Below are positions 34,201-45,343 of a stretch of 64,000 nucleotides of DNA, one piece after another. Position 1 is the stretch's first letter, and the number at the start of each line of letters is the position of its first letter. The notes under the pieces were generated by a model. It made no database searches. It saw only the letters and a list, made by a program, of their open reading frames with translations, and was not told where the DNA came from. A program made the position numbers and the translations under genes. The stretch is from Dendrophyllia cribrosa (taxonomy: Eukaryota; Cnidaria; Anthozoa; Scleractinia; Dendrophylliidae): positions 16,193,210 to 16,257,209 of the forward strand of contig JAJLRJ010000009.1 of NCBI GenBank assembly GCA_024195265.1, written 5' to 3'.

Positions 34201-35660
34201 AGAAATACAGTGTAGTGTACAGCTGTAGCTTTTCATAGACACCTTGCTCGGCTCCTCCCCTAATACCCCTTCCATGTACAGTGTACCCTGCTTTCAATAT
34301 TATGATACTAAGCATTCAGTCAATGTAAGCCACCTATAAAGAGAAAGCATTGAGATGTACATTGTACACATAGTCAGGTCCCTTGCAGGCTAGAGATATT
34401 TGATTATCAAGCTAAAGAAACTCCAGCATACATGTACTTTTAATAATAAAGTTTGGCTTTGTCTTTGTGCATTTTGCAGTCCTGACACACAGACATACAT
34501 TCAAAAACTGGAGAAAGAGAAACGAGACAAGCAAGCAGGGCAGACTCAAGACAACAGATCATTCCTGGCAAAATATGTAAGTATAGCTCAATGTGTCCTT
34601 TGTTTACCATTTTTGCCTCATTAGCATAATTTATATGCCTCATTCTCTTACCTAGCTGCAAACAAATCAACACTGAATATTGAAAGGGCATAGCAGAATG
34701 AGCTTTTTCTGGAAATTTGATCCTGATATGTTAGATACACTTCGTGCAATGCTGTTTTAAAAACTCAAAATTTTACAAAGAATGTATGGCTCATTAGCGC
34801 TTTTGTCACCCAACAATTTTGCAGTTTTTAACGGCAGATATTTCCTTAAATACTGTATTGCATGAAAAAAGCTTAAAATTGCATAGATTACTAAGTTTAA
34901 CAAGCTCTTTCAACTTTTGAAGTCAATTTGTATTTAGCACGGTGCCTTCTCTACGTATATGCTAATGAAGCAAAATGTAAACAATGACGTCAGCAAAGAT
35001 TGCCGTATACAAAAACAGTTTTTGATATTCATTATTTTTTTGCATACAATATACATGTACAACCTGCTACGCAGAAGAGTACCCAAATTATAAATCAAAA
35101 TTAAAAAAAAAATTAAAATTTTCATTTTGTAAAATATTGAAAAACAAATGGTACCATGCAAAAGTACTGCTGAAGAGGTTTCATTTGAATGGTCACACCA
35201 TAGGATTTCATCCACAGACTCAAAAGTTAGAACAAATGGTACTATGCAAAAGTACTGCTGAAGAGGTTTCATTTGAATGGTCACACCATAGGATTTCCCC
35301 CACAGACTCAAAAGTTAGAACAAATGGTACCATGCAAAAGTACTGCTGAAGAGGTTTCATATGAATGGTTACACCATAGGATTTCGTCCACAGACTCAAA
35401 AGTTAGAACAAATGGTACCATGCAAAAGTACTGCTGAAGAGGTTTCATTTGAATGGTCACACCATAGGATTTGATCAACAGACTCAAAAGTTAGAACTGC
35501 ACTACATTACACATCTTCATGATTGACTCTGGGACTCAGAAAGGGGTAACACCAATTTGTCATTATTTCCTTGTAGTGGATGTACATTGTGCCTGTTGTG
35601 ATATTTATGATGCTCACCTCACAGCAGCCAGAGCAACAAGGAGAAGGATCCAGTCAATGA
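24737..35660 (+). CDS. EMC10: ER membrane protein complex subunit 10
   Basis: Subunit of the EMC, the ER insertase for tail-anchored and multipass membrane proteins. Ten exons with GT/AG borders and consistent phases: 24737-24805, 24937-25000, 26040-26064, 27052-27142, 29836-29937, 30857-30914, 32764-32828, 33954-34021, 34480-34576, 35577-35660; product 240 aa (human about 250-260). Residues 1-23 form a hydrophobic signal peptide; 24-200 the lumenal beta-sandwich domain, with FTVEHCL, NGYYRIRL, a cysteine pair C118/C151, GVGLIVPDSGC and an N-glycosylation site FNTS (N168) that is conserved in vertebrates. Residues 206-230 carry the family signature FLAKYWMYIVPVVIFMML, the single transmembrane anchor, followed by a short polar tail. 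Start chosen for its signal peptide and GCG context. Exon 3 is only 25 bp. Introns carry numerous transposons; the last exon begins 79 bp after an 88-bp tandem array. Confidence 0.92.
25681..25834. repeat. Foldback family TTGTGGTTCAAA, copy 1 (EMC10 intron)
   Basis: TTGTGGTTCAAATTTTTCTT and its reverse complement AAGAAAAATTTGAACCACAA end the element; TTTGTTTTCCTTTGTCT and AGACAAAGGAAAATAAA pair inside. Related copies: 27329-27475 and 61216-61353. Confidence 0.8.
26127..26420 (+). repeat. Degenerate tandem array of four ~55-80-bp units in an EMC10 intron
   Basis: The block AGACCTCCCTCCAGCTAAA followed by TGTACAATTTACCTTCTCCT recurs at about 26150, 26225, 26279 and 26358, with ATCTCTATACACTTGTACAT between most units. 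Units vary by substitution and small deletion. Confidence 0.7.
26412..26600. repeat. Degenerate inverted-repeat element
   Basis: TGGGAAGTTTAGAGAGTAGA near 26469 pairs weakly with GTGTTCTCCGAACTTCCCA near 26531; outer sequences GGTTCATGCTTAGCAT and GAAATTTAAGCAT face each other. Pairing is imperfect. Confidence 0.4.
27329..27475. repeat. Foldback family TTGTGGTTCAAA, copy 2 (decayed)
   Basis: Starts TTGTGGTTCAAATTTTTCTT like copy 1 and keeps the inner GTTTTCATATGTCTCAG / ATGAGACAGGAAAAT arms, but the right end has decayed to GTCAAGGGGTTGAAG. Confidence 0.6.
27864..28046 (-). other. Unidentified coding-looking exon on the opposite strand in EMC10 intron 4
   Basis: On the minus strand, a TTTTTAG acceptor-like site (ending 28047) is followed by 60 codons and a TGA (27866-27864). 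The frame reads EVARLRSVYPVCYMYADEMH, then a strongly basic stretch with RRPKVMERKQEIKKNKKEQ, and ends LLWKTCASDKI. The composition (charged amphipathic helix, cysteines, tryptophan) looks like protein and unlike the AT-rich introns around it. There is no upstream in-frame ATG before residue 14. It could be the last exon of a nested gene, or a processed or decayed copy of a gene elsewhere. The upstream CCGCCATCTTG looks like a promoter motif. I cannot assign a family. Confidence 0.4.
28137..29078. mobile_element. TTAA-flanked nonautonomous DNA transposon in EMC10 intron 4
   Basis: TTAA at 28137-28140 and 29075-29078 bound perfect 16-bp inverted ends, CCCTATTCAGACTGGG (28141-28156) and its complement (29059-29074). 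A G run of 32 (28179-28210) and a C run of 15 (28220-28234) follow the left end; a G/C-rich block precedes the right. The interior contains CACCATCTTGGATCC and GCCATCTTGGATTTT. The plan, including the motif CACCATCTTGGAT, resembles the element at 20617-21461. No transposase frame. TTAA targets and CCC ends suggest a piggyBac-type MITE. Confidence 0.85.
29325..29680 (+). repeat. Dispersed ~300-400-bp repeat family, copy 2
   Basis: Shares GACAGATATGTGAATTTTCA, TCATCTGTAAACTTTTTT, CAGTGTATTATGTGTTAAAAG, CTCTTCAATTCTTTGACT and the AGAGCCCTTTGATT end with the copies at 5748 (inverse) and 36410 (direct). Intronic in EMC10. Confidence 0.7.
31248..31290 (+). repeat. tRNA-like A-box sequence, possible SINE remnant
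   Basis: CCAGTAGCTCTATTGGTTAG resembles a tRNA D-arm/A box (TAGCTCAGTTGGTTAG). No B box at a fitting distance and no cloverleaf, so not a tRNA gene. Confidence 0.3.
31555..31734 (+). pseudogene. hAT-family transposase C-terminal fragment
   Basis: An open frame contains LYSNVHWLLQILCTLP followed by ITSAECERSLSTMFRLKTYL and RATMTRERV. This is the hAT dimerisation domain pattern (LLxxLCTLPxTSxxxERSFSxLRRLKTYLRSTMxxERL). Only about 55 residues at the C-terminus remain and no catalytic part is visible upstream, so it is a dead fragment in the EMC10 intron between exons 6 and 7. Adjacent sequence (31263-31520) may belong to the same insertion but is not recognisable. Confidence 0.7.
33247..33870. 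mobile_element. MITE interrupted by a younger foldback
   Basis: The left end near 33250 (GTATTTTCCTCGAGTGATAG, then CTGGGGCGATTATT) is inversely similar to the right end (CAGCTTATAATTCAAGGAAA, then TATGG). Both halves are rich in GGGGGCAATTA-type blocks and end in G runs, including 13 G at 33799-33811. The centre is split by the foldback at 33503-33685. EMC10 intron between exons 7 and 8. Confidence 0.6.
33503..33685. repeat. Foldback with ~75-bp arms, nested in an older element
   Basis: AACAATAGGCCATTTCCGAG on the left pairs with CTCGAAAATGGCCTATTGTT on the right; the inner arms CTAGGTGCACAACCTTTCAT and ATGAAAGGTTGTGCACCTAG are perfect complements. Loop about 45 bp. Confidence 0.9.
35146..35497 (+). 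repeat. 88-bp tandem array, four units, before the last EMC10 exon
   Basis: Units start AAATGGTACCATGCAAAAGT at 35146, 35234, 35322 and 35410, exactly 88 bp apart, and end CTCAAAAGTTAGAAC. They differ at only a few positions. After the last unit, ATTGACTCTGGGACTCAGAA matches the right end of the single-unit MITE at 5097-5322, so the array seems to be an internally expanded copy of that element. The EMC10 exon 10 acceptor is 79 bp downstream. Confidence 0.9.
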
Positions 35661-35947
35661 AGTCTTCACCATTAATTCTTGCATTCATCAACACCATCCC
35701 CTTTCCTCTCAAATTTTGCAGGGACCATCACTTGCCCATTTAAACTCTCCCCTAGCCCCTTTTAGGAATGTCATGCTAAGCAAGTTCCTACATACATGTA
35801 TGTACATACTCTTACTATTACTTGTAGTCAAATGCTTACATGTGAACTCCGGGTTAAGTTCTGTAAAGTGTGGCATAGACAAATTGTCAACCCAAAAAAT
35901 GGCTGCAAAGAAAACTACATGTAGAGGTAGATGGGTTGAAAGAAGAA

Positions 35948-35953
35948 AATAAA
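35948..35953 (+). terminator. Poly(A) signal of EMC10
   Basis: AATAAA lies 288 bases after the EMC10 stop codon; no earlier AATAAA is seen in the 3' flank. Confidence 0.55.
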
Positions 35954-36409
35954 GCCCTCTCCCTCGTAGCCTGCAAGAGGCAAAGGAAGAGCCTAAAAAT
36001 AGCATCAGCTGTCACAAACTATCTCCTCCTCCTCCCGCCCTAAAAAAAAAAAACTTTTGCCTCTTACTTGCTTCACCAAATGTACAGTATAACAAAAAGT
36101 AGAAAGGCAACAAGTGACCTGTATTACGTTTTGCAAAGTCTTTTTTTTTTAAATAGAATTACTGACAGTTTCCATTATTTAATTGATCCATCTAATAAAG
36201 CAAGAACAATCCTAACTTTCTTAAGGCTGCCAGTTAGCATTATTTTACAATATCATCCTGTTTTTGAAGGCATTATGACCTTATAACAAAGGTTCTTGAG
36301 AAAGTCCAGGGTGAGAATAATGATTAATGCATACAATGTACCACATCCTCCATAACCTTACAGAAGACAATTAGTGACTATTTCAGACTACAGTTTTGAA
36401 GGGTCAGCT

Positions 36410-36850
36410 TTGCATCACAAAGTGCAGCTATTATCTCGCGAATTTGTGAAGCATTGAACAAGATATAGTATACATGGACAGATATACAAGTTTTTCATGT
36501 TCTATCATCTGTAAACTCTTTTAATTCCCCCTTAAAAGAGTTTACAGATGACGGAACAAGTGAAAATTTGCATATCTGTCCCAATGTATTACGTGTTAAA
36601 AGATGATTGCTGTAAAAAACTTTTTTTGCATGTAATTTCCCAGTGTAATTTCGTCATCCAAGTCTAGACAGTCTCATTTCAAACAATGCATATTGATGTC
36701 ATGCTAAGATGTTTTGGTTGTTTTAAATCAGTTTTACTCTTCAATTCTTTGACTTTACACTCAGTTTGGAAAATTAAAACCGATCTGTGGACTTGACCTT
36801 TCATTGTTTCATATTCACAAGATAGCTCTTAGAGCCCTTTGATTTAAAAC
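36410..36850 (+). repeat. Dispersed ~300-400-bp repeat family, copy 3
   Basis: Contains GAAGCATTGAACAAGATATA, GTGAAAATTTGCATATCTGT, TTACGTGTTAAAAGATGATT, TTTTACTCTTCAATTCTTTG and the AGAGCCCTTTGATTT end of the family. An extra inverted block (GTAAACTCTTTTAATTCCCC facing TTAAAAGAGTTTACAGATGA) marks an internal inverted duplication near 36511-36560. Confidence 0.65.
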
Positions 36851-38924
36851 CATTTACCGGTAATTTCAGACTCAGACCAAGGAAGGAGCTCAAATTGTTT
36901 GTACCCCTTTGGGTCTTACAAAAATTAATGTTTCCTACATGTAACAAGGAGGGGACTGAAATATGCCAATTTTAACCTTTCATGCAATATGTAAAACCAC
37001 AACAAAACTCATGGGGTGATTATTATATACATTTAAACCTGTATTAACCAGACACCATACATGTATTAAGTGGACAGTAGCTATTAAAAGTCCCAAACAT
37101 TTGTTCCCATGTTTACTGTAAAGAATACCTGTACTAAATGAACACCATTGACAAGGATATTGTATGCACATCAGGGCAACTGTGTAGTTGTGTAACAATA
37201 AACAAAATACAGTCAACAGCTTCTATCTTGAACCTTGCTGTATTGAAGATAAGAAAGTTTATCTATCTCTTTCTCTTTTGAGTACAAAAGGGGTGGTTCC
37301 TGAGGCTTAAGTTACCAATAAATTTTGCTTTTAGTAAGGCTTGTTTGGTAATCCCTAAATCCATTATCAAAGCACTGAAAACCTGAAATGGAGGATGATA
37401 CATGTGCCCTGTTGGTATGGATGTAATTATAATTATATTTGAAAATTCCCTTGAACATGTAGGAGGGTTGTAGAAAAAAATACTGGTACATGTATAACTA
37501 AGGAGGCAGTGATGAATCACAAAGTGTTTCTGAGACAAAGGTAATTTTTTTCAACTTTATTAAAGTATGGTTAACAAATGATTAACTAAAATGAGAACAA
37601 CAAGATAGGAAAAGTGTGAACAGGACCTGAGGTCCTTGCGAGGCGCTTTCCAAGGAAATGTAAAAATTGAGTATCCAATAAGTTATTAAAATGCTATTTA
37701 ACAAAGATTCAGGGACTGTTGACAACAGACATTTCGACAGACAAGTATACTTTACATGAAACTGTCAAAAATTAATAGTTTTTACTAATAAACTCTTGTT
37801 TATCACCATGAATGAATAAAAAGAAAAAAAACCTACCACCCTTGAAACCTTTAATTAATAAACTACTGTACCCTTACCATCTCAATAAAAACCCAGGCTA
37901 ATTTATTATTGAGTAGACCTTATTGCAGAATAAGGCTACAAAGAAAGACGACTGCAATTCCTAAATACATTGTATAATTTCTATGGAATATAAAGCCACA
38001 AGAATAAAAAGGATAATGTGTCTTGAATTTGTGTGCCAGCAAGAGTCATAATAATTATCAGATATTGCACTTCAATAAATTATTAAATATTATATCTTAA
38101 AAAGTGATATCTCAGTAAATATTCTTTATTCAGGAATATTATGACCCAAAGGTTAACCTGTGTGAACATCCATTTTTAGCATCCTCTTTCTCACCTGTTA
38201 CATGAAATGAGCTGAAAGGGCAGATATGATATTTTCACTGTCTAATCAAGCATATACACCATAAAAAGACTACATGTATACTGTAGAATGATACAATAAT
38301 TATATTATATTAGTCCATAAGTCAGTATAATAATTAAATCCCACATAGCTGGGATTATTAAGTTTTAAATCACCAAACTATCCATTTGAAAGCTAATAGG
38401 TGCTCCAATTTGTAACGAGGGACAGAAACCTTCAAGTTTTTGTAAGGGTTTTTGTTCCGAGGACATCCCTTGCAGGAAATTTATCTGGAATTCTGGCAAG
38501 CTCATAATTTTATTCATACAATAACTGTACTAACTGATTGAGTAATTTGTTATTATTATTATACATGTTATTATAGGAAATTAATTAAGGTATTTGAAAT
38601 TAATGCAAATATAAAGGAAATTAGTTAAAGCGAAAGAAGCTGGGGTGAAATTAATTACCAAATGAAAGAAAAAGTACATGTAAATTTACAATGACAACAG
38701 AAACAATTAAATAATTATTGTGATTTAGCGTTAGTTTATAAAATATAACCCTTCCTTGGCAAATGATGTATGAAAAGCTGTAAACTATTTCATTTTTAAC
38801 ATTCCTGTTAATTTCATGGTGCATTAATTTCCTATAATAAGGTATTTTTTTGCCATGTAAAGACCATAGAAACCTAATTAAATTCAATTATAATAAAAGA
38901 AAGGCTGACATAATCCTAATTCAA
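36851..38924. other. Intergenic region between EMC10 and ETNK 3' ends
   Basis: AT-rich, CpG-poor, no recognised exon. The two genes converge here. Open frames such as 37263-37538 (minus) lack family features. A minus-strand AATAAA at 38513-38508 could serve ETNK. Confidence 0.45.
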
Positions 38925-41305
38925 TTAGTTATCATAACTAAGGGCCAGGAACTCATCTTTTCGTCTGAAGTACTCATTGAAGCGAGCTATTCCATACCTA
39001 AAAGAACCAAACAAATGTACAACATGTCATTGAAGACCCAGTATTGTCCATTAAGTTTCACGCATCTCTGTTTTTGTTTTGGTTTGCACAGGAGCAAGGC
39101 TTCTATTGTTCAGAGGTGCACGAAGCATAATGGACAGATTATACTGGGTCTTTAATGCACTCTGAAATGCCATTAACTGTAAAATGAATGCAAGGAGTTT
39201 CAAAAATAAGCAACTGTAACTAACTAATTAACTATTAACACCCTTACTGTCCTTACCCCAAGAAATCAAAGTCAATAGCTGAGAAATGGGCTTGAACTAA
39301 TGCCCACATAGCCCAGTAGAAGTGAGCTGCCTGTAAAACATTGAAAGAAGAAGAATATCCATGTAAGTAATAAAAATAAGCACTGTCATGTAAAAAAATA
39401 ATGGATAAAAAAAGACGTAAAGAGCTAAAAAATATATGTAAAAAAAAAGTGCAAGTAGATGTAAATTACAAAAATAATATATCCATTTCATTAATTTGTG
39501 AAAAATCATTAATATGATAAAATAATGAATATTTAAAAGCAATGTTTTTTCAATTAATTGGTACATGTAGGTCACATGTGAAAAATGAGGCAAACTCAGC
39601 GTAAAAAAATGCCTAAAATTGTACATCATTCAACTTACCAGGGCAAAATGATTGGCTTGCACATACAGCTTCTCTATTTCTGCCTCAGAAATTTTAGGAT
39701 TGACTTCACCTATGAAAAGTAAGAATAATAATCATTTTAAAGGGGCAGAATGAGAGATTTTGACCATTTCTGGTCAAAACCATGCCCGGTGGAAAAAGGG
39801 CATAAGTGACCATTTGGTCCAAAAGTAAAAATTGCTAAAAAATTGCTGAATTTTCTTATACGTGTATTTACCTTTAATAAAATAAAATACAAAAAAAATA
39901 TATATTATGTACCTTTAATCATTAAATACTATTATTATTAATTAATAATACCAAGAGAAAGTAATTATTGTTAGAAAACAAGAGAAAAAAATTGTGTTTG
40001 TTCAACCCCTTTTTTGAAATGAAACTGTGAAAAAGGTAAATTGCGGAATCATAAACAAGATATTCAAAAGTTAACAAGGGCTACATGTACATGTGGCACT
40101 CAAAAGGCCAACGTAATTTGAATCTCATTATGCCACCAACTTACCAACTCTGTTTATATTGATAAAACCAAATTTTCAATTTGAATCTCATTATGGTCAC
40201 CAGTTAATATTGAGAAAACTAAATTTTCATGTTTTCAGAAACTAGCTCCTTAAAATAGGTAATTTAGTAACATGTCATTGGTCCTAAAGAGTATTAATTT
40301 ACAACTTTCATACTTCAATGCCAATTTTAAATCAAGTCTATAGAGTGTGGTGAGAGGTAATCTGTTCATTGTAGATCAACTGTTACCTCTCAGTTTGGCT
40401 GCTTCCTCAAGATAAACAGCAATCCACTTTAACTGGTGTTCTCTTTTGGGATACAAACTATAGTCTACCTCATCCACCCCTAATAAACACATTAACAAAA
40501 ATAAATAAGGATAACTCGACCACCATATATCAATAGGGAAGATATCAATGACGTCACCAATTGTTATTAATGTGCCAACCAGAGCCTTTAATATTGGCTG
40601 CCGAAACAAAGGGTTCTTTTGTTCCAGTGGCTGGCACATTTGAATAACAAAAAGAATGTTTGTAAACAGATATCATCCTTATACATGTATATATCAATAT
40701 ATATGTTGTTTGTATGTGCACCTATGCGTAACTTAAAGCGGACACATGGGTGTGCATCTGTTTAATTTGATGCCTGTGCATTGGGCACCTGTGCATTGGA
40801 TGTATCAATCAGGTGCATTTAATTGGGCTCTTTGTTTACCATTTCTCCATTGATTGCAATGCTGATAAAATATCCCCGACACACGTCCCTTCTCAAAATG
40901 TGCCAATAGCCAGCAATTTTGCCACCTACATGTACAGGCAATTATTTGCTACCTACTTTACCGTGAACTTCACTAATATTTAACAAGTCTTGAGCCCTTT
41001 TTAATATGCTTTATTTAATACTAAAAAAAATATACTTCGATCTGCATATCCTGCCTTCATTGTTACAAATTAAATAAAATTGACAGGGCTGTTGACAATA
41101 CTATTTTATAAAATTATAATCAATTGACCCAGAATAGGACTGCTTCACACACTTATGAGGTAAATGCACTCAAAATTCTAAATCATACTCTTACTTTGCA
41201 CGTGGCCAATTCCCACTAGGAGCCATATTACATGTACATGTACCTATGAATTGCACTCATTCATTCATTCATTCATTTTATTTTGCCATTAACCACATTA
41301 AAAAA

Positions 41306-41336
<31 letters not shown>

Positions 41337-44300
41337 CAATACACTAGAAATTTATAATAACTTAAAAGACGACAGACTACAAAATGTTTAAGGTGGTAGT
41401 GACAAGGAAGCCTATATAGAAGCCGGGGGCTTATGAACCATAGGCTTCCTGACAATATAGAATACATCATACGAATTACGAGGACAGCATGAAATATAAA
41501 ATGTATTATTTTAAAAAGAAAAGAAAAGGAAAGAAGAGTATTTTTGACTAAGAAAGAAGGAATTTTTTAAGTCTTCTGCCAAACAAACGGATGCTTTCGC
41601 TGTTTTGAATTCATTTTCACTAAGTCGAGCTTGTGACCTTACCTATAATTACTAATAAATGTTTGCTTGTATCAAAAACAAATCAAAGTGCCAGTACCTG
41701 CATATTCACAGAAGTGATTTCCAATATCATACGACAGAAAGTTCATACTTGCATACTCATAGTCGATGGTTAAAACAACGTCTGAAAGTAAAAATGTCCA
41801 GATCAACACTTTGTCTTTATTAATACATAAAATACCAGCACGCCTGGAAATAATTTTTGTTGCTATAATTTTAATAGGACACAAGATTGTCTTTCCATGC
41901 CTTCATTTAGATAGGGAATCTTACAAAAATCGGCCGACATCCACTGTGTTGTTACAGTATGACTACTTGAACTGGGCCACTTGGAACAAGAAAATTTGTG
42001 TGGGAGTGATTTGAGAAGAATTAATGCTTGTCTACATGAGCATTAATCTGTTTTTTTTTTTTTATATTTCACCCAAATAATCAGGAGAGCATGAATTAAG
42101 TTACATGTACATTGTATAAAGAACTTGGTATATACAACAACTGCCGTCATTCATATGCTGTTACGCACTCCAGGCAAATATTAGGGATTTAATCACCATC
42201 ACCGTCAAGCTTTGCAAAAGGTTTTGACAGACTGTGATGGAGAATAATGCCACCAGAACTAAAAAGCTGTTAAAAATAAGTTAGAGGGAATGTTTAATTC
42301 AATAAAAAAAAAACGATTAATAGAGGAACAAATTTTATATCCCGGTGCCAGGAGCGATGAGACGGCTCTTTTTGCATGCAGGCTAAAGAAAAGCTTGTTG
42401 CATGACATCTTAAACTTCTCAAAGTGTCCAAAATATAGGATCAAAAGTGACCAATCAAAATTTTTCGTTTTAAATTACATGTAAATATAGATCTTTTGTC
42501 TCGGATGCTTCAACATTATTGGTTTGTTTACAAAAACGTTTACCATCCTTTGGTCTCAATTAATGTTGTGATTGGTCAATTTTCTTCCAGGTGGCCTGGT
42601 TCAAGTAGTTGCACTGTTATTCTCTTAGTTACAATAATTATTATGGATCCAGATTTTTGTCCGAAAAAGTTACTCCATAAGTCACAGTATGGCTTGAATT
42701 CTTCACACAATCTAGCTTGTGAAATTAACTACCACTTACTGTGCCTTTCAATAACATGTGAACTCTGAGGTTCAAAGCCCAACTTAGATTTACATTTTAC
42801 CCTGCCGTCAATCATAATTAGAGCGACAAACATTGGATCCCTGAAAACACAAACTGACAAAATGGATCGAAATCCACCAATCACAACCCACAAACATGAC
42901 CATGTGACCATTTTGAATAAAGCATTGATTATTTTCTGAGATGTCAGCTATTATACATGTATTTGCGGCAGTGAAAAACAAAACTGAAGTGCATGTGTTA
43001 TTGAAAGTGCAGTAACATGTATCATAGAATAACTGCTTGTTAACTAATAATACCGTACCTACTAGTGCATTGCCTTGACATACCTTTTGTTTTTTCATAG
43101 AGAATATTTTTACAGAGCATGTCATTATGGCAGAACACCACTGGACAATTATGTCGCAACAAGACACTCTTAAGGGTTTCAATCTCTTCCTTCAGCTTTG
43201 CTTTGTTAGGGGCCTGTTTTTCAAACCTTAGAAGAAGAAAAAGATCTGTAATTTAAATACCTTACGTCATTTATGGTATGCCAGTTAAATGGGCTCCACC
43301 TAAATGCCATTTTTCTGCCACTTAACATGGGTTTTATCGAAATATATAATATACATGTGTACACATACGGCAGTCTTGTCTCGTTACCATGACAACCAAT
43401 GATCGAGTTGTCGGGCTTGTTGTTCCGGCAAGGCGAGCAAACCTCTCAATGGATTTTCACAAACATTCAGTAAGTCTAATTTAACAAAGCCATAAAAAAG
43501 TCGATACATAATTTTCAGCAATTTACTCACTTTTCGTTTTTTTTTTTGTGTGTGTTTGAGAACCAAGAAAATCCTACCATTTTGTGAATTTTTAACAGGG
43601 CTTAAAATTGAAAAACATTCTCAATCGCAATTTGTGAGTAATTCCTAAAATTTAGTCGCAAGTTCGAAAAGTTTAGTTACAAAAAAAAAAACTAACTACT
43701 ACTACCGTAACCGGAAATGAAAAACGAGAAATTTCTGAGAAAGTCTGAACAGGTGCGCCTGTGATACACTTCTTGGAAACCACGTTAATGAAGCATGAAA
43801 TCGACGATTTAGTCACGCAACATTCAATGTGAATTTCGCAGGATTTTTTAGATAAAATTACAACTACCAGTAACAAGTAAAAGCACAAGACTGTTGAATA
43901 TAATTCCTTTATAAGCTAGGCTGTAAAACAGTCGCAACATCGCAACTAATAGACAAATTTTAGTTGCAAAAGCAAAATCTTTAGTCACAAATTTCAAGCC
44001 CTGTTTTTAAAAATTATTTACTGTGTGGAATGCGCACAATAAACATTTTAGTTACCGTAAAAACCTCTATAAACTGTTTTCATGACGCTATCAAAATAAA
44101 CAAACATGCGCTCGCGCCATTTTCGTGCCCATGCCTTGTGTGCCAAAAACTATATGGTGCCACCTTAAGCCATTTGTCAACCTTGTCCTGTGTGGTGCTG
44201 TGGTATAGAGAGTGCACTGCAGATCTGAAGGTAGAGAGTTCAGCTCCAGGTAATTGCTATAAAAATATTCTTTATATCATAATTTCGTGGCAGATATTCC

Positions 44301-45343
44301 AGGGGTGTACATGTAGATTAGAGGGCAGTAGAATAAGTATGGCATCAGGGGGGTAATATGAGAATTAGGGAGGAGTGGGTACTTCTATCTTGTTGTTTTT
44401 TTAACAGGAAAAATTAGCTAGTAGTTAAAAAAAATTAACTATTGAAAAATTTTAACTACAACATATATATTAAGTTTATGTTTATCATCAACCAAATCTG
44501 GTTTCAAACTACCTTCAGATATTACAAGACATTATTTAAATTTTCCCATTTCGGTGATATATAAATTGTTTTAAATTATGAAAAATTAATTAATTAATGT
44601 CATAAAAGAACAAAAAATTGCCTTATTAATTACACTGATTTCCAAAATAATTTGTGAAAATAAAGGGTCGCAAAAATTTCCTATAATAAGGTTCAATGAA
44701 TGTTAGGTCACCCCAATCTCTCGGTAGTCGCTCCATAACTCCCCCTACCCCTCCCCCCTGTACCCCTCCTAAAAACTCATAAGTAATTAACAGGGTACGA
44801 TCTTCCCCTGTCTCACCTTTCGTTCTTTACAGGATCTTCGAATTTTTCTGGAAGGAGATTTAAGTATTTCATAATTCCAGAGAACAAAATCGGTTCTGCT
44901 TTGTGCCGGGACTTTTCGTGGTCAATTTTAATAGCATGAAGTTTGGCCATGTGCCGAGCACAAAGGGAAGAAATGTGAGGGTCTGCGATCGTGTCTGTAT
45001 CGAGAACATCCCCAGCTAAGAAACCATAAGAGAGTCCATTTTCCAACGTGCCATAAACCGGGGGACCATAGCCCTTGGAATGCAAAATCTGGAAGGTTTC
45101 AAGCTCCTTCTCGCGATCGATAAAGAGCTCGGTTTTGTTGCCGAAGAGTCGGAAAAGAATCATCTCGTCAGCTGCCAGACCCGGCAGAGTGCAGCCGATA
45201 AGCTTGTTGCTGATTCCCTCAGAAAACTCCTTGAATTTGGCTTTTTCCAGGTCCCATTCTGGTCTGATCTGCTTCAGAACTGGCTTGATGCTTTCCACGG
45301 TGTTTTCCAGATCTAATTTGTGCTTAAAATGAGGAATTTCCAT
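38925..45343 (-). CDS. ETNK1: Ethanolamine kinase
   Basis: Cytosolic kinase for the first step of the CDP-ethanolamine (Kennedy) pathway: ethanolamine + ATP to phosphoethanolamine. Seven exons on the minus strand: 45343-44817, 43226-43084, 41781-41698, 40479-40387, 39709-39639, 39330-39257, 38997-38925 (stop TAA 38927-38925); phases agree, product 354 aa (human ETNK1 about 360). Motifs: SEGISNKLIGC nucleotide-binding loop (residues 41-51), the Brenner-type motif HNDMLCKNIL at 209-218 with catalytic D211, the metal-binding IDYEYA at 229-234, then YDIGNHFCEYAGVDEVDY, KLYVQANHFALAAHFYWAMWAL and FDFLGYGIARFNEYF near the C-terminus. GISNKLIGC and HFYWAMWAL favour ethanolamine over choline kinase. 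ETNK1 versus ETNK2 cannot be separated: the split is vertebrate. Introns are long (1-2 kb) but carry fewer recognisable elements than EMC10. Confidence 0.93.
41308..41334. repeat. (TAA)n microsatellite in an ETNK intron
   Basis: About nine units of ATA/TAA between exons 3 and 4 of ETNK. A short run of four TTCA/CATT units lies just before it at 41256-41277. Confidence 0.8.
44187..44255 (+). repeat. tRNA-derived SINE-like fragment
   Basis: TGGTGCTGTGGTATAGAGAG resembles a tRNA 5' part with an A box, and AGAGTTCAGCTCCAGG, about 45 bases further on, resembles a B box (GTTCRANTCC). The sequence cannot fold as a full tRNA. It lies in the first ETNK intron. Confidence 0.35.

Noticed and set aside
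35146..35497. Regular 88-bp repeats as a CRISPR-like array
   Set aside because: Whole units are repeated with no repeat/spacer alternation, the genome is eukaryotic and the unit belongs to a MITE family.
42808..43182. 124-codon minus-strand frame overlapping ETNK exon 2
   Set aside because: It lies in a different frame from the kinase exon and has no family features.
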